Shown piece after piece: positions 40,966 to 52,950 of a stretch of DNA of 64,000 nucleotides. Under the pieces are notes generated by a model. That model was not told where the DNA came from, made no database searches, and saw only the letters and a program-made list of their open reading frames with translations. Numbering within the stretch: the stretch's first letter is position 1; each line of letters opens with the position of its first letter. Source of the stretch: Amphirosellinia nigrospora (lineage: Eukaryota; Ascomycota; Sordariomycetes; Xylariales; Xylariaceae); assembly GCA_004123355.1 (NCBI GenBank), contig SCHM01000004.1, positions 496,001-560,000 of the forward strand. Direction: 5' to 3'. Both the position numbers and the translations under genes were made by a program.

Positions 40966-43871
40966 TCATGCTTCTTGCGTCAATGGTTGCGCCTCGCTTC
41001 CTGCCGGCTGGTCGTTGTGCGGCAGCTCGAGAGCAGGTTGGCTAAGGTCTGCGAGACTGGCTACGTTGCGATGATTGACAACTCGGACACTGCCACGTAC
41101 GCCTCTAACGATTTGACCAGCTTCTACTCGATCTTGAATCATCTCGTCCAACATTTTACTCATCTCATCCACGCTTCGTTTTTTGACAGGCGAGTAGTTC
41201 TTGTTCTTGGCAACAGGAGGATCTGGCAGGGCATCTTGTGGTGGCGGGCTGACCGATTCCAGAAGGAGCGAAGAGCGAGCGTCGCCCCTGAGTGTTTCGA
41301 GCCCTTCGGCGGCGTCCCGTGAGCGAGCTGCGCTACGCAGAGCCGTCAACATCCTGTCTTTATCCTCTAACCTCGCCCGGAGCTCTGCAATCTCGGCATC
41401 TTTCTCCTTAAGAAGTGCGGACACGCTATGATCCTCACCAACCATGATCCCCTTATTTGGGGCAGAGAACCCTGCTGATGTCCTCGACGAGCTAGCCCGA
41501 CGAGCTTGATTCAATCTCTTTTCGAGTGTTGCGATGTATCGGTTTTTGTCGGCGATATCGGATTGCAACGCTTGGTTCTGAGCTTGCAAAGACGCCGTGC
41601 CATCGCCAAACTCGCCGATAGTATCATCGTCTTCATTCGCAGTGGCTTCTTCGCCACTTGAATGTCGTGCGCTTACCGACCTACGCCCTATTGTAGAGGC
41701 CGATGACCCTCTGGAGGCTGTTCTCTCAATTACACTAGGCGCTGTGAGGGAAGTGCGAATCGAGGTTTGCGAGAAACGATTGTGTATGCCCAACGCGCTG
41801 AAGGTACCGTTGGAATTTACTCCAGTGGATTTGGAACTTAGGATCAAGCGGTTAAGATGATCAATACGTTCCTTCAAGGCAGTGCGTGCGAGTTGCATCT
41901 CCAAAATCTGCTCTTCATGTCTTGCCTCCGCTTCTTTCTCTCGGGCGAGTTCCTCTTCCACGTCTTTCTCTTTTTCGGCTTCTTCAGTCTTGTTATGGTT
42001 GGTTTTGGCTTGGGTGTCAAGTTGTTGCCTCAATTCAAGAATCTCCATCCGATACCGCTCAAGAAGCACTCTCGCGCCGCCCTCCCCACCAGCACCTAAA
42101 GCTTCTTCAGCTCGTTTGGCATGGCTCACAATGCTGTTCTTTGCCCTTGACGCAAACTTGAGCGTGTTAAGGGTTTCGGTCGCGTGGGTATTGGCGGAAG
42201 CAGTGCTTCCTGCGGAGCCGGTTTGGATGGTGCAGAGAATGCTGACAAGTGAATTGCCAGATAACGCGCCTTGCAGTAATCTAGTGAGCTTGCTGTCCCT
42301 GTAAGGCAAATGCTTCCCATCTTTATCTCCGCCCTTCCCTTCTTTCTCCTTATGTTTGAGAGCTTCGAGATCACAGTTCCAAGAGTCAGCAGGCTCTTGT
42401 TGATATGGGATCCTTCTTGCCGGCGTTCCTTTGATTCAGCAGCTTTTTCGGAGCCAGCCAGATCAATCAAACTTAACGTGGATACGCGAACGCCACCTGG
42501 GAAGATCCCTGAGCGTTTGCCTTCTGCGCTCGAGCCTCCTGGCAAACGTTCTCTGCTCTCTACAACAATTTGCACAACAGCGTGGCTGCGAGAGCTTCGT
42601 GCATTAAATTGTGTGCTGGCAGTCCTCCGGGCTTGATCACCGCGCGCAATTACCCGCAGCAACTGGGTGGGACTTTGTACAATCTCTTCTTTCAAAGGGG
42701 TCGCATAAACACCTCGTTTACTGTCTTCTCGAAGCTTAATCTCTTCCTGGGCGCTGCCTGCCCCGGCAGCATTCGCTGTTGGCATGCTAAGAAGATCGTG
42801 TATCCTCTCGTTATAGATTTCAAGGTAGCTCACTCGGAGCAGAAATTCCCTGGTTGGCGTTTCCCGAATATATGAGAATATATCGGTTATAGCCAGTGGG
42901 ATTACGCCGGGAGACGAGGCAGTGCCCTGCATGGAGAACGTCTTGCCTGTCCCCGTCATACCATATGCGAATACTGTTCCGTGGTAACCTTCCATCACCC
43001 GGCGAACTAAGCGCTTCGCGCAATGGTCGTATACACGGCTATTGTCGTCGTGGGTCGTGAAAACATTATCTTTAAACAGTTAGCAGAGTCGACCGTCAGA
43101 GGGCGTGAAACCAACCATAGTAATAATCGCCTCCCTCGCGTCCACGATATGCAACAAGCGACTTGCGACCGTCAACCATCCATTCCCCCTCCGTTTGACC
43201 GTTACTACCGCCAGCATCGGGTCGTACACGAATACTGACAATGACATTTCCTTTGCCGTCCAAACCCTTAGAAGTACGCTTTTCCTTAAGACCAACTGCA
43301 TTCGACTCTAAAGGGTCATCATAGGTAGTAGCTGATGTTGAGCAGGAACCTTGCGCCGAAGAGCTACGGCTTTGAGGCGGAGAGGCGATACTAATCAATC
43401 CATCCGAATGTCTCGTACCAGCCCCGCTCAGTAGCGATTTGCCATCCCACCTCCGTTTAGTAGGCTGGGCGTCGTGTTAGACTGGTAGCCACCTTTGGAT
43501 GTCAACTGAGGAGTGCGAGCTCTCCTGGCTGGCGTAACAATCCCAGAGAGTGGACTCGGAGGCATACTTCCCGATCGGCTCGGAGGTTGTGGGAATGAGT
43601 TGATGCTAACTGTTTTTCGGATTGATCTCCCGGCGCTGTTCACTCCAGGACCCCTCGGGGTCGGAAGAGCGCCAGTTGGTGCCGGAGACAAAGGAGCACC
43701 ATGTAAGGATGTCGCAGATGGCGCTCTCAGTCCACTTCTGGGTGCGCCTGGATTTCTGGTAGGGCTCGAGAATCCGCCGGTGCTCTTCCGACTCTTCGGC
43801 CTGGGTAAAGCCGGAAGAGCGCCCGTTGGGGGATCATTGGATCCTCGTAACCGTGGTAATGTAGTCGCCAT
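40966..43871 (-). CDS. KIP2: Kip2/KipA-family kinesin motor protein
   Basis: Two exons: 43,871-43,116 and 43,069-40,966. A 46-nt GT-AG intron with a CTAAC branch site splits an Asp codon; the joined text YDNVFTTHDDN is classic kinesin. I chose ATG at 43,871 (MATTLPRL) over an upstream in-frame ATG at 43,901. An N-terminal Ser/Pro/Arg-rich extension of about 190 residues precedes the motor. Motor marks are the P-loop GMTGTGKT (about 289-296), switch I NARSSRSH (about 408), switch II LIDLAGSE (about 455) and LPYRDSKLTRLLQGALSGNS. Coiled-coil-rich sequence follows. The length would be 953 residues. The N-terminal motor with a basic Ser-rich extension fits the Kip2/KipA group, plus-end-directed kinesins acting in microtubule growth and polarity. 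Two frame breaks, at GGG (43,446-43,448) and AAA (42,355-42,357), each need one added base inside conserved sequence, so they are probably sequencing errors. Confidence 0.88.
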
Positions 43872-46800
43872 TGTAGTTTGGTATAGGGACGCGTCGCGCA
43901 CGAATTTGTGGTTTTGAGAGGAGCGGTTTGCGCTTCACGCCTCCATGAGGTTCGTGGTGCCGGTGTATAGCGGGTGCGGAATGTGATGTTGCAGCGCTGT
44001 TAGGGACTAAATCGAGAATAATTGCCCTAACGAGAGGTCTCGCCCCGCACTCATAGCCTAGACACTAGGGATCGAAGTATTCAATGGTATGGTCGAATAG
44101 ATTGGATATGATAGACGGTCTATGACTCTGGAAGGACAAATGGGCTGACTGGTAAGTTGATTGGCTGGCGATTCGCAATCTTCGTGGAGCTGGGCAACAA
44201 GAATTGGGCAGAGATGGTACTCCAAATGCGGAAACCGTCAGAAGGCGAGGTCCAGGTCTATCTCAGCAAACCAGATTAGTTCAATATGTATAGATCTGTG
44301 AGAACTTTAATTGGAGGGGAGCAGTTCGCGCTCTCTGGCAACACGTGGAAGAAATGATGGCGCAGAGGTAGGGTTAGGTGAGATGGACCAACTCACGCAA
44401 GTGGAAGATAATGATACAGTCAAGATAGGGAGTATCACGACCCTATAGCTAGAACCAAACCAGAACAAAATCTGTTTTTTCGAGCCCGTTACAAAGAGTG
44501 GCAGAGGGAGTAAATCGGCTGTCGGGCGTCTCTCGTGAGACAAGGTGGGATCAGTCTCAGTTAGCAGTTGAAACCTTGCGCTTTCTTCTCGTGTAGCACC
44601 GTAACCTATTCCAGCCAGAGCGGTTCCACGATGGGCAATGCGAAAGATTAAACCGGTCGGGTGTTGTATATACTATTGTAGGTTTTGGGCCTTTTTGGGT
44701 TCGTCAACTGGTCGCCACAGCCACTTCCCGCCCAGCCGAGGTCAAGCGTAGAGAGAGAGGGATAGATAGATGGCGTGTAGAATGCGAGAAGAGAGAACGA
44801 GAAAGTACAGCTACCGAAGCTGCTTCCAAGCCTGTATGTGATGGCCGAATGCGATTGTCGCTGCCAGTGCAGTAGCGATAGAGAGACTTGTTCCTCCCCG
44901 GGAAAGCATAAAACCCAGCTACGCTGGAAGCCTCAGGTTGTCGTGGTGGCGCTGGTACGCTGGATGCTCGCTGTATGGGCTGCACTGTAAGGAGACTATG
45001 CGTAGCGCCAATAAGTTGCTAGACTTGGGTGGCAGTACCAGCTCAAGCACAAGCAACAAGCAGCCACGGACTGACTGACTGACTGGATCTTTGGAGTAAA
45101 CCACGATGGGCTGGTAAGTATTGATTGATTGATGATCCAAATACTCAAGGTACCATCAACCGATGGAACCTTTCACCTGCAGTGTAGTGCAGTGCGGTCT
45201 TCAAGTGGTCAATTTAGGGGTCAGGACCAGGCCAGTCGGGTCGGGGTAGATGATGATCTAGTGCAAGTACGTGCGCACAATGAGATAGACAAGCATTGCT
45301 ACGAGGCTAACGGGGACCTGTACCCTAGTCCAATACGTAGTGTCGCTGCTAGATAATCTAGACTGAAGCCGTAGCGTTGGTCATGTCAGTGATTCCCGAT
45401 GGGGTCTAGCAGCGTCGTTGGGGTGTTGAACCGAGAAATAGAGCGCTCATCCTGCGTATGATCCCCAGTATCACCCGTCATATGCTTGGCCGAGTGTGTA
45501 AGTACTTATCTCCGCATAAGGTACCAACCTTCCCTCGCCCATCGACTGAAAGCTACACTACAGTAAAAAAGCAGGTAAGTAATTCTGCGTATAGTGTACT
45601 GTACTGTACACGTATCTTCGGTTTGCGTGCAACGTAGCAAGATACCCCTTTAGTAATCGGACGAATGAGGCACTCCGCCTTTAAATATCAAGATCTAAGT
45701 TAGCTTTTGCTGCACATGACGACAAGTCTGTCTCACTCTTCCTGCTCTACTGTAAGTACAACCTATCAGTACCAGTTATTTTTTTATACCAACATGTCCA
45801 TGTCTATCTAGTGTACTAAATTCATCAGCCTCTCATTAGCATCTCGCACCACTGCCGCCAGTGGATCATAAATTTTACCACTATCACCCGACCCTGACCA
45901 GGTTCTAATTCCTAGACAATTTCCAACCGCGGCCTAACGTAGCACATCCCAGCCAATCTCATTCCATGAACCCTGCTATTTCGCAGCATACCCTGCATAA
46001 GTTGTCGACCATACTCAGATCAACCACCAATACCCGGCTAACAACCGCTATGCTAGGTCGTATAATATTGATATTATATCCATGGGGGTGAATATGGGGG
46101 AGATTTAAAGAATGACGAGGAGCTTGTGAATGGTGTTCAAAGGGACTGGAGTATAAAGCATGCTGGTGAAAGTGTGGGTGTGTATCAAGGCCACAACGTG
46201 CGTACCTGGACGGGATGAGATAACCTGTCACACACATCTCGTATTATATAGTGTACTGATATTCCTTCATAAATCCATGTGGCTCTGAGGGGCGATTTAC
46301 GAGTACGTTGTCGCCGCACAAAAGTTGTGGGAGCTCGGCACAACTCCGATTCCTACTGATGAGACTTGAAGCTAATTACGGTTAAAGACTCGACCAGTCA
46401 TTATAGGTGCCCCATTATCTACTATGTACAGCCACGAGGTACTTCCCTCCTTCACAGATTTGTAAATAGTTACCAAGTATTCGACAGTCTGTCTATCGCT
46501 TCTCTCAAGCCATACAACATTCCCGCCAAGCTATGCCTCGACAACTCCGATAACGGGTTGGGATCACAGATTGGATCAAAACTGTCGAATGCGACGCGCC
46601 ACCACGCGCTTCTAGATTTCCCCTTGTTCGACGCCACGTCCATCTGAAATCCATTGGCAGTTGGCCCAGGGAAGGATTTGAGATGAGAGACCAGTAGGAG
46701 CCGCAGGTGTAGTTGCAGATGTGACCTTTCGACGCAGGTCCAATGCCACTCATTTCGAGTGGGCTTGCTTGCCGTCCCCAGTACGGTAGCGTCGCCGAAA

Positions 46801-48723
46801 TGTAAGCTCAGGGTATACACACCACACTACACTATACTATTTAGGGAGAGGTTTGCAAGGGAGCCGGATTTTTGCAGGTCATATCTTGATAAAAGGCCGA
46901 AAGGGCAACTCGAGCCCATTGCTTCGGCTCTTTTCTACTGGCTGGGGGGAGTTTCTGCTCACAGGATTTCCCAGCTGTCCTCATCACATTTGATCAGGCG
47001 GGCCCGATCGTCGAGCGCAACACCTGGTTGGGCTTTCTGTTGTGAGCTGTTCACACTTACTCCACGCTCGCCCCGAACCAGAACTTCGGCCGTTATGGTG
47101 CAACTGGTTGGGTTGGGGGGCCTCAGGACCTCCCCTGTCCACTTCGCATTTGCCAATTTCCCACGTTGGCGCCTTTCGCTCTTGAACTACGACGCTACCC
47201 CGCAGTGGTGCAAGGAAGCTTGGCGACGAGGACTACCACATCGCGATTCTTGGGTCGCGCTGGTACTATAAAACTTGGGATCGCAAACCTGGCCTTATTT
47301 CGTGATGTCGGTAGCAGTATTGCAAAGAGTCGAGGGAAGTGCGCATAGCCCCATAGATGGCCCATTAAGAAACTCGGGTGTTCGAGTACGATATCATAAA
47401 TCACACCCCGCATGCTTGTTTGTCTCACAACTTACAAGCCACCTCCTGAACTTGGGCTGGCATATGAATCCGATTGCTGGGCCCGCCGCAACGAGGAAAG
47501 TACAACAGGCTGACCGACCTCTTGATAGAGTTGTCCTACGGGTCATGAGATATTACGTTGATCTAGTATCAGACGAGGGGCTGAATAAGTCTGTCTCGCT
47601 ACAATATAACACAAGAACCAGACGGTTAAACCCGATGTCACTAATGGTAGGTTTAAGACGGAGCGGCATCCCGCAATATGTGATCTATCAATGCGTTGTT
47701 AGAACTGGTGTGTACGCTCTACACGGTCCAGGGTAGTAGCAGGACAGAAGCCGTTCTCGAACTGATATCCGATAGCACTGTTCACAATCAATAACATGGA
47801 CTTATACGTCTGACCGTTTGAGTCATTTGCAAGCGATAAAAGGTTAGAGCAAATAGAAAAGACAGTGTAATAGGTAGCAGTTTAAAGGTTTGATAGGCTT
47901 TCAGCATTGAAAGTTAATATTTCTCAAGAGTTATATCAATATTCGATGCAGCTGTAGACTAACATAGACCAGATACCTATCTCTCCCAATCAGTCACGAA
48001 TAAATATGATGCATCGAAAGCGTTTCATAACCGCACCACAGGAACCAAACAAATGATCGAGCTGTATCTACGGTTACTTTACATACTGTGTCCAACCCAA
48101 ACTCTACGAAATAGGATGAATCGACCGATATGATTAGGGTTGTATTTTGATGTTAGGCACATCAGTTCACGCGACGGGAACCCCAAAATCCACGAAGTCG
48201 GGTTCTTCGATACCACGAAAAGGGTCGTTTCGAGATAATGTGCTAAGATTGATTATTCGATCGGGAAGTTTATTTATCTATATCACCCACCACCAATGAA
48301 AATTCCCGAGCTCAAATTGCTTGGTGTAGTGTATATAAAACGACCTAAGTACGCCTCGAGTCACCTACCGCTCCATGGCTATATGAATACTCATATCACG
48401 GTATCACACTAGGCACGTTTGAGATAAGCCCATTAGCCTCCAACGTCCCGCGCCCATCACCGGCCGAGGGACCGAACGGCACCCTGCCGGGCCTGTGTAT
48501 CTATATCTACCTATATATCCCTCCCGCGGCTGATTCTGTGCTTCCTTCCACGAGGATAGAACGACAGCACTGCAGAGGATCTGGATGTTTCTTTGATACG
48601 GGCGGGAAAAGGAATGAATAACCGAGCCGACAACACAGTGGCGGCTGATACCACGAAATCAACGCCTTATTAATTCCCGAGGGCGGGAACGACTCATACA
48701 TGCCGGCAGTGCCCACGACGAGC

Positions 48724-48755
<32 letters not shown>

Positions 48756-49991
48756 CCCCTAACGCAACAACCGGGTTCATGGGTGCTTATACGGCGATAC
48801 ACGTCACCGAAGCTAGTCATTGGCCCGCCCGTCGCGGGCGCAAGCCTCGTGGGGTCACGGCTGTGTCTCGGGTGCGGGTTTCACCGGACCTCGTGTATCG
48901 GACGAGCGAATGAACAATTTTCACCACCACCACGACGATGCATATCGATCGGTGAGACGAAGCGCACGAAAAAGGTAAGGCAAGGGCATCTCACGTCCGG
49001 ATTCCCGGCCGGCGCTCTTTGCCTATTCCAGCCTCGAGCGCCGACTCCAAGAGGAGGAGGGAGACGGATCTCGAAACGAGTTTGCTGGGTACCGGCAGGT
49101 GAGAGAGATCCTTTATGCCGTGTATGCAATACGGTAGGAATCGCCACAATTTTCATTCGATGTGCATTGTTGCATTTGATCCCGATGTTCGATGCGTTGT
49201 ACACTACACCAAGTTTGCTCCGATGGCGAATCATGCGGTCAAATATCTAAAACAAACCACGAGCAACGGGGGAGAAAAGGGACGTATCAATCCCAGGAGT
49301 GCCCTGCGAGAGAAGACGAGACCAATCGAACATACACCAGATATCACGCGATATTTCTGCGCGCCATGACCCTTGTCATTATGTACTTATCAATCGGTAA
49401 CCATGCTAACCACCTATCTAATATAAATACAAGCTCACACAATTGACAGTCGTTTTATTTTCTAGTAGTTGTTGGTGGCGGCACCGTCTAATGAAACATG
49501 GCGCTATACCACCTTCGCCCGCTTCGAAACGAATAAGCGAGCCCGTGTTATACCACAGGGCGAGGACGTGGGACACAAATCTCCACGAGCCTATCTAGTG
49601 TAGTATCGGCAAGCAAGGGAGTGCCCGCTGTCATATATAACGTGTTATACTTGGGGTGTACGAGGGACATCCCTGATGCGTTTTCCCACCCCTTCGTCCG
49701 GTGGTGGATGACGGAGCGAGTACTGTATTATGTAACGCAGAGGGGTCATCAGCGAAGGGTGATACGAATGTGGGTTTTTAATGTATGTGGTGCATTTGAG
49801 GTTGTTTGTTATAATGTTAAGCTAAAGTGATTGATATGACGGATTTGTGGTGTTCCAACTCCCATAGTAAAAATAATTCGGCTCATCAATTGTTCGCTGG
49901 TCCTGCGCTGGGTCGATAATCATATCACGATCGCCCTAGCCACCATGTTCTATGCACTGTTTGTTAGATCTTCTACTGAATTAAAGCGAAG
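43872..49991. other. 6-kb interval without a convincing gene
   Basis: The first part is the kinesin 5' flank. Frames at 46,759-47,271 (170 codons, plus) and 48,783-49,250 (155 codons, plus) have overlapping open frames on the other strand and no recognisable domains. The minus strand between 46,470 and 47,430 has several partly protein-like fragments in different frames (for example a WTGEVLRPPNP stretch near 47,130), which could be a degraded gene, but I cannot join them. Short repeats include GACT near 45,070 and AGAC at 48,728. Confidence 0.45.
48728..48755. repeat. (AGAC)7 microsatellite
   Basis: Seven tandem AGAC units, uninterrupted, followed by a C run. Confidence 0.95.
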
Positions 49992-51251
49992 TTACCCAAT
50001 AGCACGGACGCCCCGCCCAACGCTGCGTGTCTCGAAGACTTCCACGAGGCCGGCGCCGACGGCCTCCTGTAGCACCCATTCAAAGGTGAGACCGTAGAAT
50101 TGGCGCCACTTCCTCGTCTGCCCAGGTAGCACACCGGTAAACTCGCCACGCGCCCTCCTCGCTGACGTCTCGTCGATCTTCACAATGCCACCATCCCAGA
50201 GCTCCCTGAGGACGCACTCAGGGGCTTCACGGAACTTGGACTTGCCCAGTAACGACATTAGATGATCCAGAGCCGTAGAAACTAGTTTTAGAAACGAACC
50301 TGCCCCCGGGACTGCAAGTCTGTATTCTGTAGAAGGGGAATGCGTCAGACATATGGCGGATAAAGAGCCGCCGCCGCTGCCGCCGGCATTATGTAAGGCG
50401 CCCTCGCCACCTACTGTGCCGATAGAGCCTGCGGCCTGTCGCGACACGGTCTCCAAGGACGTGAGGGTGATCTTGTCCTCGGGGCGGGCATACGAACGCA
50501 TGGTGCCGGATATGGCGCCGTGGCTGACAACGCCACCGGTATGCTGCGCGGTAAGGAAACCCGCGTGCACGAGCTCTTGGATCTCAGACGGCCTCAGCGC
50601 ATCTCTGCGCAGGACCTGGGAGTCCGGATTCGACGCCAGGAAGTTCAGCAGATTCTCCCTAGCACCGTCGCCGAGCGCCGTCGTTTTCCGGAGCGATGCC
50701 TCGTAGTCCGAGGCCAGCACCACGAATTCGCCGACGACGCCACGTCGCGGCACCACGATGCGGCGTAGGAACCCCCGTCGCGTGAGCTCGGCCACCTCCC
50801 TCTCGACGGCGCTCGGCGACGACAGCAGCGCCTGTACGTGCGCGATGCTCACTATGGGCGGGAGATTTCGGCGGTAGTTGAGCGTCTCGGCAATGCGGGT
50901 GGACGTCATGCCCGCAGCCGTCTCGGGAACGGGCGCAAACATACGCGTGCGGATGTATTGGATAGCCTGAGGCGTATCGCGAAGGTGAAGGTCGGTCGCA
51001 AGGGCCGTGACGAGGCCGAAGTCGTCAAGTTTGTCATCGCCGAAGAAGTCGTCGTCGTCGTTTCGGGCCTTGCTCTTTGTTGTTTTCGCACCGACTCCGG
51101 GTTTGCGACGGGGCAGCGAGGAAGCCCATGACGGAGCGGGCGATGCGGATGATGAAGATGTGGATCGCTTTGCGCTCGGCTGACTCGACAACGTCGACGA
51201 AGTCTTCTTCTTAACCCGGCCAGAGCCTCCCAAGATCGACCTGAGGCTCAT
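49992..51251 (-). CDS. STK19: STK19 family winged-helix protein
   Basis: An intact, intronless 419-codon frame from ATG at 51,251 (MSLRSILGG). The first 65 residues are Ser/Lys-rich and low in complexity, ending in an acidic DDDDFFGDD stretch. The body carries fungal Stk19-domain marks: DDFGLVTALATDL, IQYIRTRMFAPVPE, MTSTRIAETLNYRRNLPPIV and VVPRRGVVGEFVVL. STK19 was named as a kinase, but the human protein is built of winged-helix domains that bind nucleic acid and has been linked to transcription-coupled DNA repair; I see no kinase motifs here. A nuclear DNA- or RNA-binding role is inferred from the family. Unlike several neighbours it has no frame break. The degenerate DUF3435 gene ends about 180 bases upstream on the same strand, so the promoter must lie in or beyond that relic. 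Confidence 0.85.
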   Translation of the reverse strand: MSLRSILGGSGRVKKKTSSTLSSQPSAKRSTSSSSASPAPSWASSLPRRKPGVGAKTTKSKARNDDDDFFGDDKLDDFGLVTALATDLHLRDTPQAIQYIRTRMFAPVPETAAGMTSTRIAETLNYRRNLPPIVSIAHVQALLSSPSAVEREVAELTRRGFLRRIVVPRRGVVGEFVVLASDYEASLRKTTALGDGARENLLNFLASNPDSQVLRRDALRPSEIQELVHAGFLTAQHTGGVVSHGAISGTMRSYARPEDKITLTSLETVSRQAAGSIGTVGGEGALHNAGGSGGGSLSAICLTHSPSTEYRLAVPGAGSFLKLVSTALDHLMSLLGKSKFREAPECVLRELWDGGIVKIDETSARRARGEFTGVLPGQTRKWRQFYGLTFEWVLQEAVGAGLVEVFETRSVGRGVRAIG

Positions 51252-51427
51252 TTTTGGTCATGACAGGAGTGATCATGACTGAGGTGACAGCCTCGGGCCT
51301 TCGACGTTGTGAGTCAGTCGGGACAAAAAGGCTGAACCACGCCGTTTCAAAGACATACCTAATTGGAAGTGGGATGTACATTGGCCCCACGGCGGCAAAT
51401 GCTGGCCGCCTAAGTCGGTACCTACTC

Positions 51428-52519
51428 CTAACGACTTTTAGGGTGCTCGGTAAGGTTCCGCCCCTGCCAATTATAAGCATAGGCGAACTCCCCGATTGCC
51501 TTGATCCATTTGGTCATCATATCTCTCGTCCGATAGCTGCCAACCCATATAGGTCTGGCATGCCCTACGGAATACGTAGGTTTTTTTTGAACCGGTCGTT
51601 GAGAGGGATCGGTAGCTTCTTCTTTCGGCCTTCATTGTAAGCGTCGCAAGTTCATGCGGGTCGGCATTGAGCACATCTGAACGAAACACTTGCTGGTATA
51701 TCAAAATGCCCAGAAGAAAGACATGAGGACTGAGAAGTAGACTAGGATCCTCAATAACCTCGGGGATTATAAAAGTTTTGCTTTCGATGTTAGCATACGA
51801 ACACCGCCGGCTTTCGGGAACATACACGGCCTTGCTGCCAAGGTATTTTTTTGTGAACTTCAACGAGAACGAGATGACGAGGTTATGAGGCCGGTCATTA
51901 TTTGGGTCGCGTACTAAATCCAGACGCAAATCCCCAAAGCGGAGCTTTAGCAATGAGTCGGGTCGCGCGCCGGCGGGTGCCATTAGAAGAAGAAACAACA
52001 CAGCCGAAATACGTAGCATGCCGAGTTTAAACATCTTATCTGTCGTGCTTAATGTTGTCTCGATCTGCAACTTCAAATCTTCGAGTGACATCGGCCTGTT
52101 TTCTTGTTTTTCGGTCGTCAAGTCGTGAGTAGCGCAAAGACTTAATAGCGCCTAGGTGGTGGAGATATATCAGTCCACGGAACAATCTTTTAATAACGTC
52201 GTCATCTGTCGTCTTGTTCCTTGTGCGTACACCTTCCGTTTGAAAATCTCGTCATCGTGGGCTTGTATAGCTTGCTAGTAGAACTCGGGGCCTGGGATGT
52301 TTACATTTAACTTGCTAAAGTCGAATTTTGAAGGGTCGTTCTCAGATTCTTGGACGTCTGCTTCAAAACTTTTATATCTTGACGTCGAGACGGTGCTCGG
52401 GTTTGTATCTGCCCAAGTGTCTCTTCAACTTCTTCGTCGAGCTCCGCAGTCTCGTCGCAGTCGAAATCGTCTCCGGAATCCTCGTTAGAGGTGTTGATAT
52501 ACTCAGAGTCTGAATGCAT
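51428..52519 (-). pseudogene. DUF3435 (FluG-domain) tyrosine-recombinase-like pseudogene
   Basis: The uninterrupted core (52,121-51,471) contains PMSLEDLKLQIETTLSTT, PAGARPDSLLKLRFGDLRL, SLKFTKKYLG and VIEDPSLLLSPHVFLLGIL, hallmarks of DUF3435, a family that includes Starship captain recombinases. The likely start is ATG at 52,519 (acidic N-terminus), with FSKLNVNIPGPEFY just downstream in a shifted frame. After the core, WIKAIGE is read in another frame before a stop at 51,428. The C-terminal part that would carry the HxxR and catalytic tyrosine is missing. Shifts go in both directions and there is an in-frame TAG in the N-terminal part, so this is a true pseudogene. It may be a former captain or only a cargo or solo family member; no element ends were identified. 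Confidence 0.75.
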
Positions 52520-52950
52520 TATGGATACACATCAAGGTGCAATAACAAGCAGTAAATTGAACTAACATAATTCGATTCTTTTTTTTGGACCCATCAACAC
52601 TTTAAGTTACACTCTTCCCCTAACTACGAAATACGTCATATCACCAGTACGATGCCCCTCTGGGTCTGCCCTAGCAGTTCACGAGGCTTTTGCCTCTCGA
52701 TCTCTCGATACCTGTAGGTCCTAATACCGGACCCGAACGGAACACAAGGCCTTCTTCCGCAACCGAGCTTGTGGAGCTAGGTCTGTAAAAAGCCTAGCGT
52801 TGCATGATGGGGTACTGATCTACCCCTCTAACTGGTTTTCGCCTGGCGACGCAAGACGTTTACTTCTTGCTGCTTGTTGTTTAGGTATCTCTGAATCATT
52901 AACGGTAGTTTTCTCCTTATCTTAATCTTCCCTCCAGTTCCCCAGTTCCC
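52520..52950. other. Divergent intergenic region between DUF3435 relic and nuclease-like gene
   Basis: These 431 bases separate two head-to-head genes and would contain both promoters. I see no clear regulatory motif, and no repeat that would mark an element end. Confidence 0.5.

Noticed and set aside
34191-43871. Programmed ribosomal frameshifting in the broken genes
   Set aside because: Up to six shifts per gene at varied sequences, with no common slippery site, in unrelated cellular genes; sequence error is far simpler.
46759-47271. Plus-strand 170-codon frame
   Set aside because: The minus strand is also open over much of it, there is no recognisable domain and no splice context.
48783-49250. 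Plus-strand 155-codon frame and its 117-codon antisense
   Set aside because: Open on both strands with arginine- and proline-rich chance composition and no family match.
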